DNA of 64,000 bases from contig CM038722.1 of NCBI GenBank assembly GCA_021613375.1, forward strand, positions 30,021,903 through 30,085,902, read 5' to 3'. This DNA is from Megaleporinus macrocephalus. Lineage: Eukaryota > Chordata > Actinopteri > Characiformes > Anostomidae. A program made the translations under genes and the position numbers. This document shows, piece after piece, positions 45,701 to 59,800 of this stretch (position 1 is the stretch's first letter; each line of letters starts with the position of its first letter). Below the pieces are notes generated by a model, which saw nothing but the letters and a program-made list of their open reading frames with translations, did no database searches and was not told the origin of the DNA.

Positions 45701-48700
45701 ACTGAAACAGTAAACTACTAACTACCAACCATTAAAACCACTTTAACTGAAACAGTAAACTACAAACTACCAACCATCAAAACCACTTTAACTGAAACAG
45801 TAAACTACCAACTACCAACCATCAAAACCGCTTTAACTGAAACAGTAAACTACCAACTACCAACCATCAAAACCACTTTAACTGAAACAGTAAACTACCA
45901 ACTACCAACCATCAAAACCGCTTTAACTGAAACAGTAAACTACCAACTACCAACCATCAAAATCACTTTAACTGAAACAGTAAACTACCAACTACCAACC
46001 ATCAAAACCGCTTTAACTGAAACAGTAAACTACCAACTACCAACCATCAAAACCACTTTAACTGAAACAGTAAACTACCAACCATCAAAACCACTTTAAC
46101 TGAAACAGTAAACTACCAACTACCAACCATCAAAACCACTTTAACTGAAACAGTAAACTACAAACTACCAACCATCAAAACCACTTTAACTGAAACAGTA
46201 AACTACCAACTACCAACCATCAAAACCGCTTTAACTGAAACAGTAAACTACCAACTACCAACCATCAAAACCGGTTAACTGAAACAGTAAACTACCAACC
46301 ATCAAAACCACTTTAACTGAAACAGTAAACTACTAACTACCAACCATTAAAACCACTTTAACTGAAACAGTAAACTACTAACTACCAACCATTAAAACCA
46401 CTTTAACTGAAACAGTAAACTACAAACTACCAACCATCAAAACCACTTTAACTGAAACAGTAAACTACCAACTACCAACCATCAAAACCGGTTAACTGAA
46501 ACAGTAAACTACCAACTACCAACCATCAAAACCACTTTAACTGAAACAGTAAACTACCAACTACCAACCATCAAAACCGGTTAACTGAAACAGTAAACTA
46601 CCAACTACCAACCATCAAAACCACTTTAACTGAAACAGTAAACTACCAACTACCAACCATCAAAACCGCTTTAACTGAAACAGTAAACTACCAACCATCA
46701 AAACCACTTTAACTGAAACAGTAAACTACCAACTACCAACCATCAAAACCACTTTAACTGAAACAGTAAACTACCAACTACCAACCATCAAAACCACTTT
46801 AACTGAAACAGTAAACTACCAACCATCAAAACCACTTTAACTGAAACAGTAAACTACCAACTACCAACCATCAAAACCGCTTTAACTGAAACAGTAAACT
46901 ACCAACCATCAAAACCGCTTTAACTGAAACAGTAAACTACCAACCATCAAAACCGCTTTAACTGAAACAGTAAACTACCAACCATCAAAACCGCTTTAAC
47001 TGAAACAGTAAACTACCAACTACCAACCATCAAAACCACTTTAACTGAAACAGTAAACTACCAACTACCAACCATCAAAACCACTTTAACTGAAACAGTA
47101 AACTACCAACTACCAACCATCAAAACCGCTTTAACTGAAACAGTAAACTACCAACCATCAAAACCACTTTAACTGAAACAGTAAACTACCAACCATCAAA
47201 ACCGCTTTAACTGAAACAGTAAACTACCAACTACCAACCATCAAAACCGCTTTAACTGAAACAGTAAACTACCAACTACCAACCATCAAAATCACTTTAA
47301 CTGAAACAGTAAACTACCAACCATCAAAACCGCTTTAACTGAAACAGTAAACTACCAACTACCAACCATCAAAACCACTTTAACTGAAACAGTAAACTAC
47401 CAACTACCAACCATCAAAACCGCTTTAACTGAAACAGTAAACTACCAACCATCAAAACCGCTTTAACTGAAACAGTAAACTACCAACTACCAACCATCAA
47501 AACCACTTTAACTGAAACAGTAAACTACCAACTACCAACCATCAAAACCACTTTAACTGAAACAGTAAACTACCAACTACCAACCATCAAAACCGCTTTA
47601 ACTGAAACAGTAAACTACCAACCATCAAAACCACTTTAACTGAAACAGTAAACTACCAACTACCAACCATCAAAACCACTTTAACTGAAACAGTAAACTA
47701 CCAACTACCAACCATCAAAACCGCTTTAACTGAAACAGTAAACTACCAACTACCAACCATCAAAACCACTTTAACTGAAACAGTAAACTACCAACTACCA
47801 ACCATCAAAACCACTTTAACTGAAACAGTAAACTACCAACCATCAAAACCGCTTTAACTGAAACAGTAAACTACCAACTACCAACCATCAAAACCGCTTT
47901 AACTGAAACAGTAAACTACCAACCATCAAAACCGCTTTAACTGAAACAGTAAACTACCAACTACCAACCATCAAAACCGCTTTAACTGAAACAGTAAACT
48001 ACCAACCATCAAAACCACTTTAACTGAAACAGTAAACTACCAACCATCAAAACCGCTTTAACTGAAACAGTAAACTACCAACTACCAACCATCAAAACCA
48101 CTTTAACTGAAACAGTAAACTACCAACTACCAACCATCAAAACCGCTTTAACTGAAACAGTAAACTACCAACCATCAAAACCGCTTTAACTGAAACAGTA
48201 AACTACCAACTACCAACCATCAAAACCACTTTAACTGAAACAGTAAACTACCAACTACCAACCATCAAAACCACTTTAACTGAAACAGTAAACTACCAAC
48301 CATCAAAACCGCTTTAACTGAAACAGTAAACTACCAACTACCAACCATCAAAACCGCTTTAACTGAAACAGTAAACTACCAACCACCAACCATCAAAACC
48401 GCTTTAACTGAAACAGGAAACTACCAACCACCAACCATCAAAACCACTTTAACTGAAACAGGAAACTACCAACTACCAACCATCAAAACCACTTTAACTG
48501 AAACAGTAAACTACCAACTACCAACCATCAAAACCACTTTAACTGAAACAGTAAACTACCAACTACCAACCATCAAAACCACTTTAACTGAAACAGTAAA
48601 CTACCAACCATCAAAAAACACCTTGACTGAATCAGAGGAGCATCTTTTTTTCAGTCAACCATTAAAAAATCTACACTTTTGTTTTCTTGTCCATCAAACT

Positions 48701-51700
48701 GTTAAACTAACATTTGAAAGGACGTCTTTTAACATGATCTTCGGTGTTTTGGTTGGTTTTATGAAACGTGAAACGGCTGCAGATAGTCGTGTAAAACTGA
48801 ATTACAACTGTTTTAGATATAAATCCACAGGCATAACTACGTCAAATAAAAAAAAGAAAAGAAAAAGAAAAGGTAGCACACGAGCTCCAGAGCTGTTGAT
48901 GGTCCTTTTCAGTTGGCGTGAGTGCTGGTGTGGGGTTTGAGATTGCTGTCCTCTCGTGGGAAATCACGAAGCTAACACTGGACTGGAACTGTGTTTGGAG
49001 TCCTCTGCAGCTCACAGTCCACTCACAGTCTTGTTGTTATTATTGGCAGGGTAGCTCTCCCAGCAGGACTCGTAAAGCAGATATTGGCTCGCACGATGCT
49101 GGCACTAAACACAGAACCCAGACGACAGGAAGCATTGCAGGAACAGGATAGTTCCAATTCTGGAGGTCAGGGGTCACAGCTAATTATGACGGTCGTAGTG
49201 TTCAGGTTCGTTATTTACTTATGACACCCCGGCAGCCATTCGCACCAGCAAAAAGGTCACAGAGGCCTGTATGGTTCAGACTGTAGTAGTTCAGTGGAAG
49301 TTTTATTATGTTCCCAACACTTTGCTGACCATTTGTTTGCCTTACATTTACTTATCTTAAAGCAAATCAGTGGAATTGTGTGTCCTGGCTGTCGTACTGT
49401 TAAAGAAATAGTTTCAAATGTCAAATTTACCCTTAAACCCCATATGGTCGATCAGCCAAGACGTTTGGTGTCTGAGTTTGGCTTCTTTAGTGTTGCACTG
49501 GAACTACAAGGCTAACGTAGCTAATCAGTAATGGAAGATTGTTCCGTTCTGACTCATCTGGGCCCTGTCAGAAAAATTTAAACTCAAGAAACAAACAAAG
49601 ATCTACATTTTCAAGCAAAAGGTCAAAGTCGTTTTACAATTGGCTTTTTAATTATTACGTTAAAGTTTAGAGTGAATGCTTCTAGAACGACTGAACTGAG
49701 TTGCACTGTGTATGACGGCTAAGTGTACCATGTATGTGACAAATACACTTTTACTATAAACTATGTGACAAACTTAGACTATAAACTATGTGATAAACTT
49801 TGACTATAAACTATGTGATAAACTTTGACTATAAACTATGTGACAAATTTCGACTATAAACTATGTGATAAACTTTGACTATAAACTATGTGACAAATTT
49901 CGACTATAAACTATGTGACAAACTTAGACTATAAACTATCTGACAAACTTAGACTATAAACTATGTGATAAACTTTGACTATAAACTATGTGATAAACTT
50001 TGACTATAAACTATGTGATAAACTTTGACTATAAACTATGTGATAAACTTTGACTATAAACTATGTGACAAACTTAGACTATAAACTATGTGACAAATTT
50101 TGACTATAAACTATGTGACAAACTTAGACTATAAACTATGTGATAAACTTTGACTATAAACTATGTGATAAACTTTGACTATAAACTATGTGATAAACTT
50201 TGACTATAAACTATGTGATAAACTTTGACTATAAACTATGTGATAAACTTAGACTATAAACTATGTGATAAACTTTGACTATAAACTATGTGATAAACTT
50301 TGACTATAAACTATGTGATAAACTTTGACTATAAACTATGTGATAAACTTTGACTATAAACTATGTGATAAACTTTGACTATAAACTATGTGACAAATTT
50401 TGACTATAAACTATGTGACAAACTTAGACTATAAACTATGTGATAAACTTTGACTATAAACTATGTGATAAACTTTGACTATAAACTATGTGATAAACTT
50501 TGACTATAAACTATGTGATAAACTTTGACTATAAACTATGTGATAAACTTAGACTATAAACTATGTGATAAACTTTGACTATAAACTATGTGATAAACTT
50601 TGACTATAAACTATGTGATAAACTTAGACTATAAACTATGTGATAAACTTTGACTATAAACTATGTGATAAACTTTGACTATAAACTATGTGATAAACTT
50701 TGACTATAAACTATGTGATAAACTTTGACTATAAACTATGTGATAAACTTTGACTATAAACTATGTGACAAATTTTGACTATAAACTATGTGACAAATTT
50801 TGACTATAAACTATGTGACAAACTTAGACTATAAACTATGTGATAAACTTAGACTATAAACTATGTGATAAACTTTGACTATAAACTATGTGATAAACTT
50901 TGACTATAAACTATGTGATAAACTTTGACTATAAACTATGTGACAAATTTTGACTATAAACTATGTGACAAACTTTGACTATAAACTATGTGACAAACTT
51001 TGACTATAAACTATGTGACAAATATACTTTGACAATAAACTATGTGACAAACTTAGACTATAAACTATGTGACAAACTTTGACTATAAACTATGTGACAA
51101 ACTTAGACTATAAACTATGTGACAAACTTAGACTATAAACTATGTGATAAACTTTGACTATAAACTATGTGACAAATTTTGACTATAAACTATGTGATAA
51201 ACTTTGACTATAAACTATGTGACAAACTTTGACTATAAACTATGTGACAAATATACTTTGACAATAAACTATGTGACAAACTTAGACTATAAACTATGTG
51301 ACAAACTTTGACTATAAACTATGTGACAAACTTAGACTATAAACTATGTGACAAACTTTGACTATAAATTATGTGACAAACTTTGACTATAAACTATGTG
51401 ACAAACTTTGACTATAAATTATGTGACAAACTTTGACTATAAACTATGTGACAAACTTAGACTATAAACTATGTGACAAACTTTGACTATAAATTATGTG
51501 ACAAACTTAGACTATAAACTATGTGACAAATAACTATGTGACAAATAAACTTTGAAATATAATAACTGGGTATAAGTTTAAAACTAGTTTCATATAAAAT
51601 GAATACACCGATATGAGATACCAATGTCTAACATTCCAATGTCTCAACACATCAACTTATATGGACATGTATTATAGCTGTTGGAATACAGGAGAAGGAA

Positions 51701-54700
51701 AAAACTATGTTACTTCAAATGTAAGTCAATGGAACCAGACTTTTTAAAGTAGTTTTGGGCCATTTATTTAGATCCATCATAAAATGTACACACGGTATAA
51801 AGAGAAACTTTACTTCTAACAATGCCGAAACCTGAAAAAAAGTTTTGTTTTGACAGCTGCAATATAAATATGTAAAATGTAGAAATAGAGACTAAATGAA
51901 CATGAATTAGCACTACAGAGGAATGAAATTTATTTGTATTGGGCTACAAATGCTATTAAATGAACCACCTAGGCTGGTGGAAGTAGCAAATAGTAGGACA
52001 AACATGCAACAGAACTAGAGAGAGAGTAAAAGGATTCTGGGAAATTGTCTGTATTGTCCGTTTCCTATAGATAACAGTCATAGAGAAAAGACTTGAGCTA
52101 TTTTCTTTGAGATTACTACACAACTGAATTATTCTGTTCTTCCAAAGTAGAAAAATACCAGTAAGATCTACTGGCTGCTGTCCATCATTTTTTAAAAGAG
52201 GCTCACTAACTGGAGGTTGTTTTCATTTTGGAAATAATTTTTAAAACGTGCGTTGTGAGTAGAAATCCTACATTTACACCATTTATGAATAATTTATTGT
52301 GGCATGATGGAAGGAACACCAGAAATTCAAAAAGGCTTCACAAGTAAAAGTCTATATCATAGGACCCAATGTTTTCTAAAAACAGACTATACTTTAAAAA
52401 AACATTTGAAATAATTGCTGTTACTTCATGGTTTAATCAGTTTCTAGAGCAGCGGTCACTAATAGGCGGACCGCGGTCCGGACCCAGACGTTGTCCAATG
52501 TGGACCCAAACAGTGTTTCGACGGGGTTTATTTTAAGCGCCGGAACGTTTCTTGTCTTTACGGTATACGGCTGTTGTTGAGAAGGGCTCATTCAGATGGC
52601 GTGCTATAAAAAAAGAGGAAACTCGGCAGCGAAAAACTACTTTTTTAACCAGGAATGGACAGAAACATGTTTATTCTTCACACATGCAGCTCCAAAACCA
52701 ACATGTCTCATATGTTTTTAGAGCTTGGCGAAATATAGCCACGTACATCTCTCTTATATGTGTGTGAGAATAGCCCTGACACCATTTCAGCCCAGGTTTA
52801 AAGTCCTGGCTGGACAACCAAGAGCTCACTTCTCTCACTGAACAAGAGAAAGTCTGAGAAAAGAATACAGGAGAGAAATAAACTGTTAAGATGTTAAATC
52901 GAGTTAACAAGAAGACACAGATTTTATTTACTTTTTCTCACTTTTAAAAAAAAAAACGCATTCTGTTTTTTTAATACAGCCCTTCTGTTTACTTAAAGTA
53001 AGGGGAAAAACATTTATTAGAAGTTTATATAAATAATTAGTTCAGTTCAGTATTTAAACAGTAAATATACTGAAATATACTGAACGGTATGTGTGATGTG
53101 TTGGTGTTTCAGTAGCTGATGGTATAAGATTCTGATACTAGACTACTTCAGTAAACAGGATACACCACTGAATCAGAACACACGTTAGAAGTTATGATGG
53201 TCCGGACCTTGTCCTGAAAAAAAATTCCATCAACTGGACTCTGAATTCTAATTAAATACTTATAATTAAATTCTATAGCATGAGCTAGCAGACTGAAGCA
53301 GGCACTATACTTCAAACAAACAGCTTGAGCTTGGCTGCTAAATAGAAATCCCGCTCACTGCAACGTTTGTTCTGGGACCTCCCCCTGAATATCATCAGTC
53401 CACATGATGTCACATGGTTGCTTGCATCATTGTATGGAAGCAGTGTTGCCAGATTTGTCAGGAAAAAAGCATTTTGGCATTTCCTTATACTGTAGTTGTA
53501 GTTGAAGTGAAAAGGTGTAGCTTCCCTCCAGTCTTTCAGTAGACATCAGCAGCTAATGTACCTACAAGTACCTACAAGTCATGTTGGTTAGATGCGGTAT
53601 TATTTCATATTGTGGCGAGTGAGTAGATGTGGGAATCACTCCGCATCAAGTGAATGCTCTTTTATTGAACAAAGCAGCAGCAAAGGACCGGCAGGACGTG
53701 GGCAGTTCACCTCCAACCATATATCGCCTGTATATGATAGACGTCAGCACTGCACCACCACCATAGAGCTCAGAACACATCAGCACTAACAACACATTCA
53801 CACACATTTACATTTACATTTACGGCATTTAGCAGACGCTCTTATCCAGAGCGACTTACAACAGTGCTTAGTGTTCAGTTAGTATGAATCTCTATCTAAT
53901 ACAAACAGGTTTAAGTCCAAACCACTCTATACTCAAACACTGCCATCAACACAGGGCCAGTGCTGATACCTAGAAACAAGACAACGCAATACCTAGCAAG
54001 ACTGGAACACCTACAGAGAAGAGAATAAATACAAGACTACATACAGTACAAGTGCAATACTTAGTCTAAAGAGAAGAGAATAAATACAAGACTACATACA
54101 GTACAAGTGCAGTACTTAGTCTACAGAGAAGAGAATAAATACAAGACTACATACAGTACAAGTGCAGTACTTAGTCTAAAGAGAAGAGAATAAATACAAG
54201 ACTACATACAGTACAAGTGCAGTACTTAGTCTACAGAGAAGAGAATAAATACAAGACTACATACAGTACAAGTGCAGTACTTAGTCTAAAGAGAAGAGAA
54301 TAAATACAAGACTACATACAGTACAAGTGCAGTACTTAGTCTACAGAGAAGAGAACAAATACAAGACTACATACAGTACAAGTGCAGTACTTAGTCTAAA
54401 GAGAAGAGAATAAATACAAGACTACATACAGTACAAGTGCAGTACTTAGTCTACAGAGAAGAGAATAAATACAAGACTACATACAGTACAAGTGCAGTAC
54501 TTAGTCTACAGAGAAGAGAATAAATACAAGACTACATACAGTACAAGTGCAGTACTTAGTCTACAGAGAAGAGAATAAATACAAGACTACATACAGTACA
54601 AGTGCAGTACTTAGTCTACAGAGAAGAGAATAAATACGAGACTACATATAGTACAAGTGCAGTACTTAGTCTAAAGAGAAGAGAATAAATACAAGACTAC

Positions 54701-56706
54701 ATACAGTACAAGTGCAGTACTTAGTCTACAGAGAAGAGAATAAATACAAGACTACATACAGTACAAGTGCAGTACTTAGTCTACAGAGAAGAGAATAAAT
54801 ACAAGACTACATACAGTACAAAATACAAAAAAGACAATGCAATACCTAGCAAGACTGGAACACCTACAGAGAAGAGACACACTTCATACCAACAGAGCAA
54901 CAACCTCTTTACACATTTACTATCATTTACATTAAATGATCTCTATGCTTCTGAAAGTCAGTGGCCATGCCTGTGCACCACTGGTAGCCAGGACGTTATA
55001 AAGTTATGGCTAAAATAACCATAGACTGTTCATATTATCTACTTTTGGCAGCATTTACCACATTTTAAACACTTTGTGCCCAAAACCATAGAAGCAATCT
55101 GGCAAAATCTAGCAGTGCTGAGACATACAGAGAGTATAATTATAACAGTGTGCCGGGCGGTAGTTCAATGTATATGGTTTGGAGTTCACTGCCAGCTTTG
55201 GAAACATAATATTAATGCGGTAAAGCTGTTAAAACATTTCCAAAATACTCCGAAATGCTCCAAAAGTCTTCATTAACAAAGTTATTGTTATGTAATCTCA
55301 AATAAACTTGTTTAACAGCGGCCTGAAAGTGGTCTGCACTGTACGGTCATTATAGATAACAGCCTAAACCACATATACAAGCCTATTTGAAATTAGTTTA
55401 CAACTCAACATGGTTTGAGACAAGTGTGTGTAGTTAGCACAATGCTAGAGGACCTGCGTTACTTGTTAGCTGCGTTAGCCTCGTGCATAAAACCAAAGTG
55501 AAGTTCAGACACTAAACATGTCCTGGCTGATTGATTACGTAAGGGAGCATTGTGTAAATCTGTAATAGCATTACTCATTTCCACATCAGAGCGTCCTCTC
55601 AGGGGTCTCTGGCATACCCGGGCAGCGGAAGTCAACTTTGCACTGTAGAAGAAACGTGTGTTCCAACAGGCGTGTGATTGTTTGTTTGGTGTGTCTCGTG
55701 GTCCCGTGTTAGAGCGTGCTTGATTTGTGTCCCATTGCTCCCTGACCGCTCGGAGTTTTCTCAAACTGGATCACACACAAGGGAGGAGCTTGAATTTGTT
55801 TGTGACATCTCAGTTGAACCTTGTTGGATGAACCTCCGTGTCCTTTATCGCCCCGTTCCAAAACTTGAGTTCCGACTTTATCCGGCCCAAATTAAAGCTG
55901 ATCTCATGGGGTTTCAGCTTGCAAATAAAGAGCTTCCCATGAGGAACCAATCAGAGAGAGTGTTTTTAAATACCGCTGCACATCGAAAGTTTGGAGACGC
56001 CTTGCTTTTCAAAAATGTTTTCAAGGCAAATGTGCAATTGGAAAGCTGATCAGAGTTTACTATCTTATATATAAAAGTTTGGGATCACAGTGAAATGTTC
56101 TTGTTTTTAATGGAGTATCTTCTTCCTTAACACAACAATGGACTGACGGCTCTCTAAAGAAAGTTGTTTCTTTCTGGTCATTGTGAGTCGGTCAGCAAGT
56201 CATCAACTGCTGATCTTCAGATACTAAACTAACCTAGAATGTTGTTCCCTTTTATACTCACTTATTAGTAGAATGTTTTTCAGCTGTGATCACAATTGAG
56301 CAAGAGTGTCCTAACAACCAATTAGTCCAATAACATCCTTAACTTGGATTGGTGGTCGTACCAGGAGATTTAGACAGAGGACTGAGAATTACTGATAATA
56401 GAACTATATGCAAAATAAGCCTCTATACAAAAATAGGCTTTAATACAAACTTTTTATGAAATTCTAAAGTGATCCTAAACGTTTGAGCGGTAGTGTATAT
56501 ATCTGTCTTTTAGTTCTCTTCAACATTGGAACACGCCAATGGTTGTTTACATTGTGTGAAAATTTCATGATAAATGGACCAATAGAAGTGCTCCAAAACA
56601 GCTTGGAAAACATTCTGGTTCCATTGACTTACACTATAAGTAAAGTATGGTTTTGGTGTCTCCTGTAAAGTTGCAATTTTGAGATAATTGTTTTTCATTG
56701 GACAGC

Positions 56707-56800
<94 letters not shown>

Positions 56801-59800
56801 GGAATATATTATATTATATTATGAGGATATTATATTTTGGATATTGGCCACTCCTTCCATCCCTTTTGTTTTGATATCGATTGGCAGTCATCAGCACCCA
56901 AACACTTCATGCCAAAAATATTTCAATGTGTGCTTTTATAACAGCTTGGAAAACTGAGAAGCATAGTAAACACAAGGTATTAGTAAAATACAGTAACAGG
57001 GTGTGGACGTCTGTAGTGAGCTTAGCAATGGTTTGAAGGTTTTGGTAGGCAAGATGGAGAAACAAAGACAAAAAAATTATAATATATACACCAATGTTAA
57101 ATAAATTATTTAATTTATGAATTATTATCACAATAAACAACACTTTGACCCAAAAAACCTCCATTGGTTACTGTTGCTATGTCTGTCAAACTTTCAGTTG
57201 AGGCCATCTGTAGCACAGAAAGAAAAAATTTAAAGCACTCATAGTATTTCAACAGCAAACCGGCTTTACCAGACGTTCAGTGTATACATACATATTTAAG
57301 AAATGATATTAATTGGAATCTTTGGGCTACTGGCCATTCACATGGTCAGATTTCATGTCTTCTAGTGTTAATGTGAAGCTCGTGCAGTGTTAAGACATTG
57401 AGGACGACCCATTATTTAGTACACCATGTCTTTATGCAAACACATTAATCACAAATGGTAAATCTGCTAATTCCACTAAGTTAAAACACATTTTATACGT
57501 TTTTCATATGGTCACTCATTATTTTGCAAATGGTCAGTTCTTTCGCCAAGCAGTGTGGTTCATTAACCAGAGACTGTGGCAATCAGCCTAATGGTCAAAA
57601 GTTGTTCCATGAAAAACTCTTGCTGCATTAATTCAGAACTCAGTGTATTTGCTTAGTCATAAGTGTGCACTTCAAGTATTGTACAATGGCTGTAATGTGG
57701 CCAATCAGAGCGCACAGCCAGGCCTGCAGCTGTTCCATGTTAGCGTCTGCATTATTTTCACTAACACAACTGAAGTGTATCTCTGAAAATCAGAAGAAGG
57801 AGACGGCCTGGATGCCGCCGTGTACGGATGAGTCATGAGAAATGCCTATCCTCCTCTTTTGCTGTGTCCATCAGAACGCCACAGACAGCTCGTCTAACTC
57901 GTCCCAGAAGAGGGAGCCCTCCGTGCAGACGCTGGCACCGAGCAGCTTCTGCGAGCCGCGCAGACACCACCACTGCATCCTGGGACACTTCTACGAGCCG
58001 CACAGGCATTCTGACCATTACTTTCTGGACCAGGTCAGCACATTTCTGTAGTGTTTATTCCTCTGTCTGTGTTTTAGAATTTCATTTACATAACTTTCTA
58101 CTCCATGCTGTTCCATCCTATCCAGCTCTATCCCATTCCACTCTATACAGCTCTATCCCATTCCACTCTATACAGCTCTATCCCATTCCACTCTATCCAG
58201 CTCTATCCCATTCCACTCTATACAGCTCTATCCCATTCCACTCTATACAGCTCTATCCCGTTCCACTCTATACAGCTCTATCCTGTTCCACTCTATACAG
58301 TTCTATCCCGTTCCACTCTATACAGCTCTATCCCATTCCACTCTATACAGCTCTATCCCATTCCACTCTATACAGCTCTATCCCATTCCACTCTATACAG
58401 CTCTATCCCATTCCACTCTATACAGCTCTATCCCGTTCCACTCTATACAGCTCTATCCCATTCCACTCTGTACAGCTCTATCCCATTCCACTCTGTACAG
58501 CTCTATCCCATTCCACTCTATACAGCTGTATCCCATTCCACTCTATACAGCTCTATCCCATTCCACTCTATACAGCTCTATCCCGTTCCACTCTATACAG
58601 CTCTGTCCCATTCCACTCTATACAGCTCTATCCCGTTCCACTCTATACAGTTCTATCCTATTCCACTGTATACAGCTCTATCCCATTCCACTCTATACAG
58701 CTCTATCCCATTCCACTCTATACAGCTCTATCCCATTCCACTCTATACAGCTCTATCCCATTCTACTCTATACAGCTCTATCCCATTCCACTCTATACAG
58801 CTCTATCCCGTTCCACTCTATACAGCTTTATCCCATTCCACTCTATACAGCTCTATCCCGTTCCACTCTATACAGCTTTATCCTACCCACGCTATACATT
58901 TCTATTCTATGCCATTCCACTCTATACAGTTTTGTTCCTTCATTCCACTCTATACAGTTTTGTTCCTTCATTCCACTCTATACAGTTTTGTTCCTTCATT
59001 CCACTCTATACATTTCTATTGTATCCCATTCTACGCTATACAGTTCTATCTCATTCATTTCCATTTTATACAACTCTATTCCTTTCCCATTTTACTTTCT
59101 ACAGTTTTATACCATTTAATTCCATTCTGTACAGTTTTATTCTATCTAGTTCCAAACTATACAGATCTATTCTATTTCTTTTCAGGCTGTAGATTAATAT
59201 TCATGTAATTCTATTATGTTTATATTTTTCACTATACAGTCCTATTTTATTCATATATGTTCTACTGTATACAGTTCTGTTCTATTCCATCATGCTCTGC
59301 TCTATACAGTTCTATCTACTTCATACAATTAAATTTGATTCTTTTCTACTCTTTGCTGGTCCATGTCCATTGTACTTTATACAGTTCTATTCTTTTTTTA
59401 CCATATTCTTTCTTATGCAGTTCTTTTTTCTATTATAGTGAGTTCAGATATATTCTATTATGTTCTAAACTTGTATTTAATGGTATTTTTGTTATATTCA
59501 AGTCTATGCAAATCTATTCCTTCATATCCTATTCTACACTGTGCAGTTCTATTCCTTCATATCCTTTTCTACACTATGAAGTTCCATATACTCTATGCAA
59601 ATCCAATCTTTTGTGTTCTAGTCATTCAGGTTTTTCTTTGTTTTGTTCTTTTCCCCCTAGACGGCACCCATGTTCCATCGTCACGTGACCTTCCCTCCAG
59701 AGGAGGAGGAGATAGTGCGGATAAATCCACGCGAGCGTGCCTGGCTAACGGGTTATGAGGACTACCGTCATGCCACCACAGCCACGCGGGACAAACTCTT

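Larger units (their letters stand above)
42623..57874. other. spred2 intron 4 (15 kb)
   Basis: Contents: GA tracts at 42706-42895; unrecognised mostly unique DNA at 42900-44800, with a TA tract at 44070-44094; a 45/38-bp minisatellite at 44832-48614; unique DNA at 48620-49730; a 25-bp minisatellite at 49735-51550; a dispersed repeat at 51690-51850; a hAT-like remnant at 52450-53262; a SINE-like piece and 55-bp array at 53800-54880; unique DNA at 55000-56050; a MITE at 56065-56500; a TA tract at 56713-56798; and unrecognised DNA to exon 5. Confidence 0.8.

Noticed and set aside
55076..55276. Plus-strand 66-codon frame resembling a Tc1 transposase end ([11 protein letters not shown])
   Set aside because: The resemblance is too short and lacks matching flanks or inverted repeats; not supported as an element.
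55678..56049. 123-codon plus-strand frame in spred2 intron 4
   Set aside because: No recognisable family, intronic composition, and no supporting splice or promoter signals.
57828..59192. 454-codon plus-strand frame covering spred2 exon 5
   Set aside because: It reads exon 5 in the wrong frame and continues through a 25-bp minisatellite; the true exon frame differs and splices at 58033.
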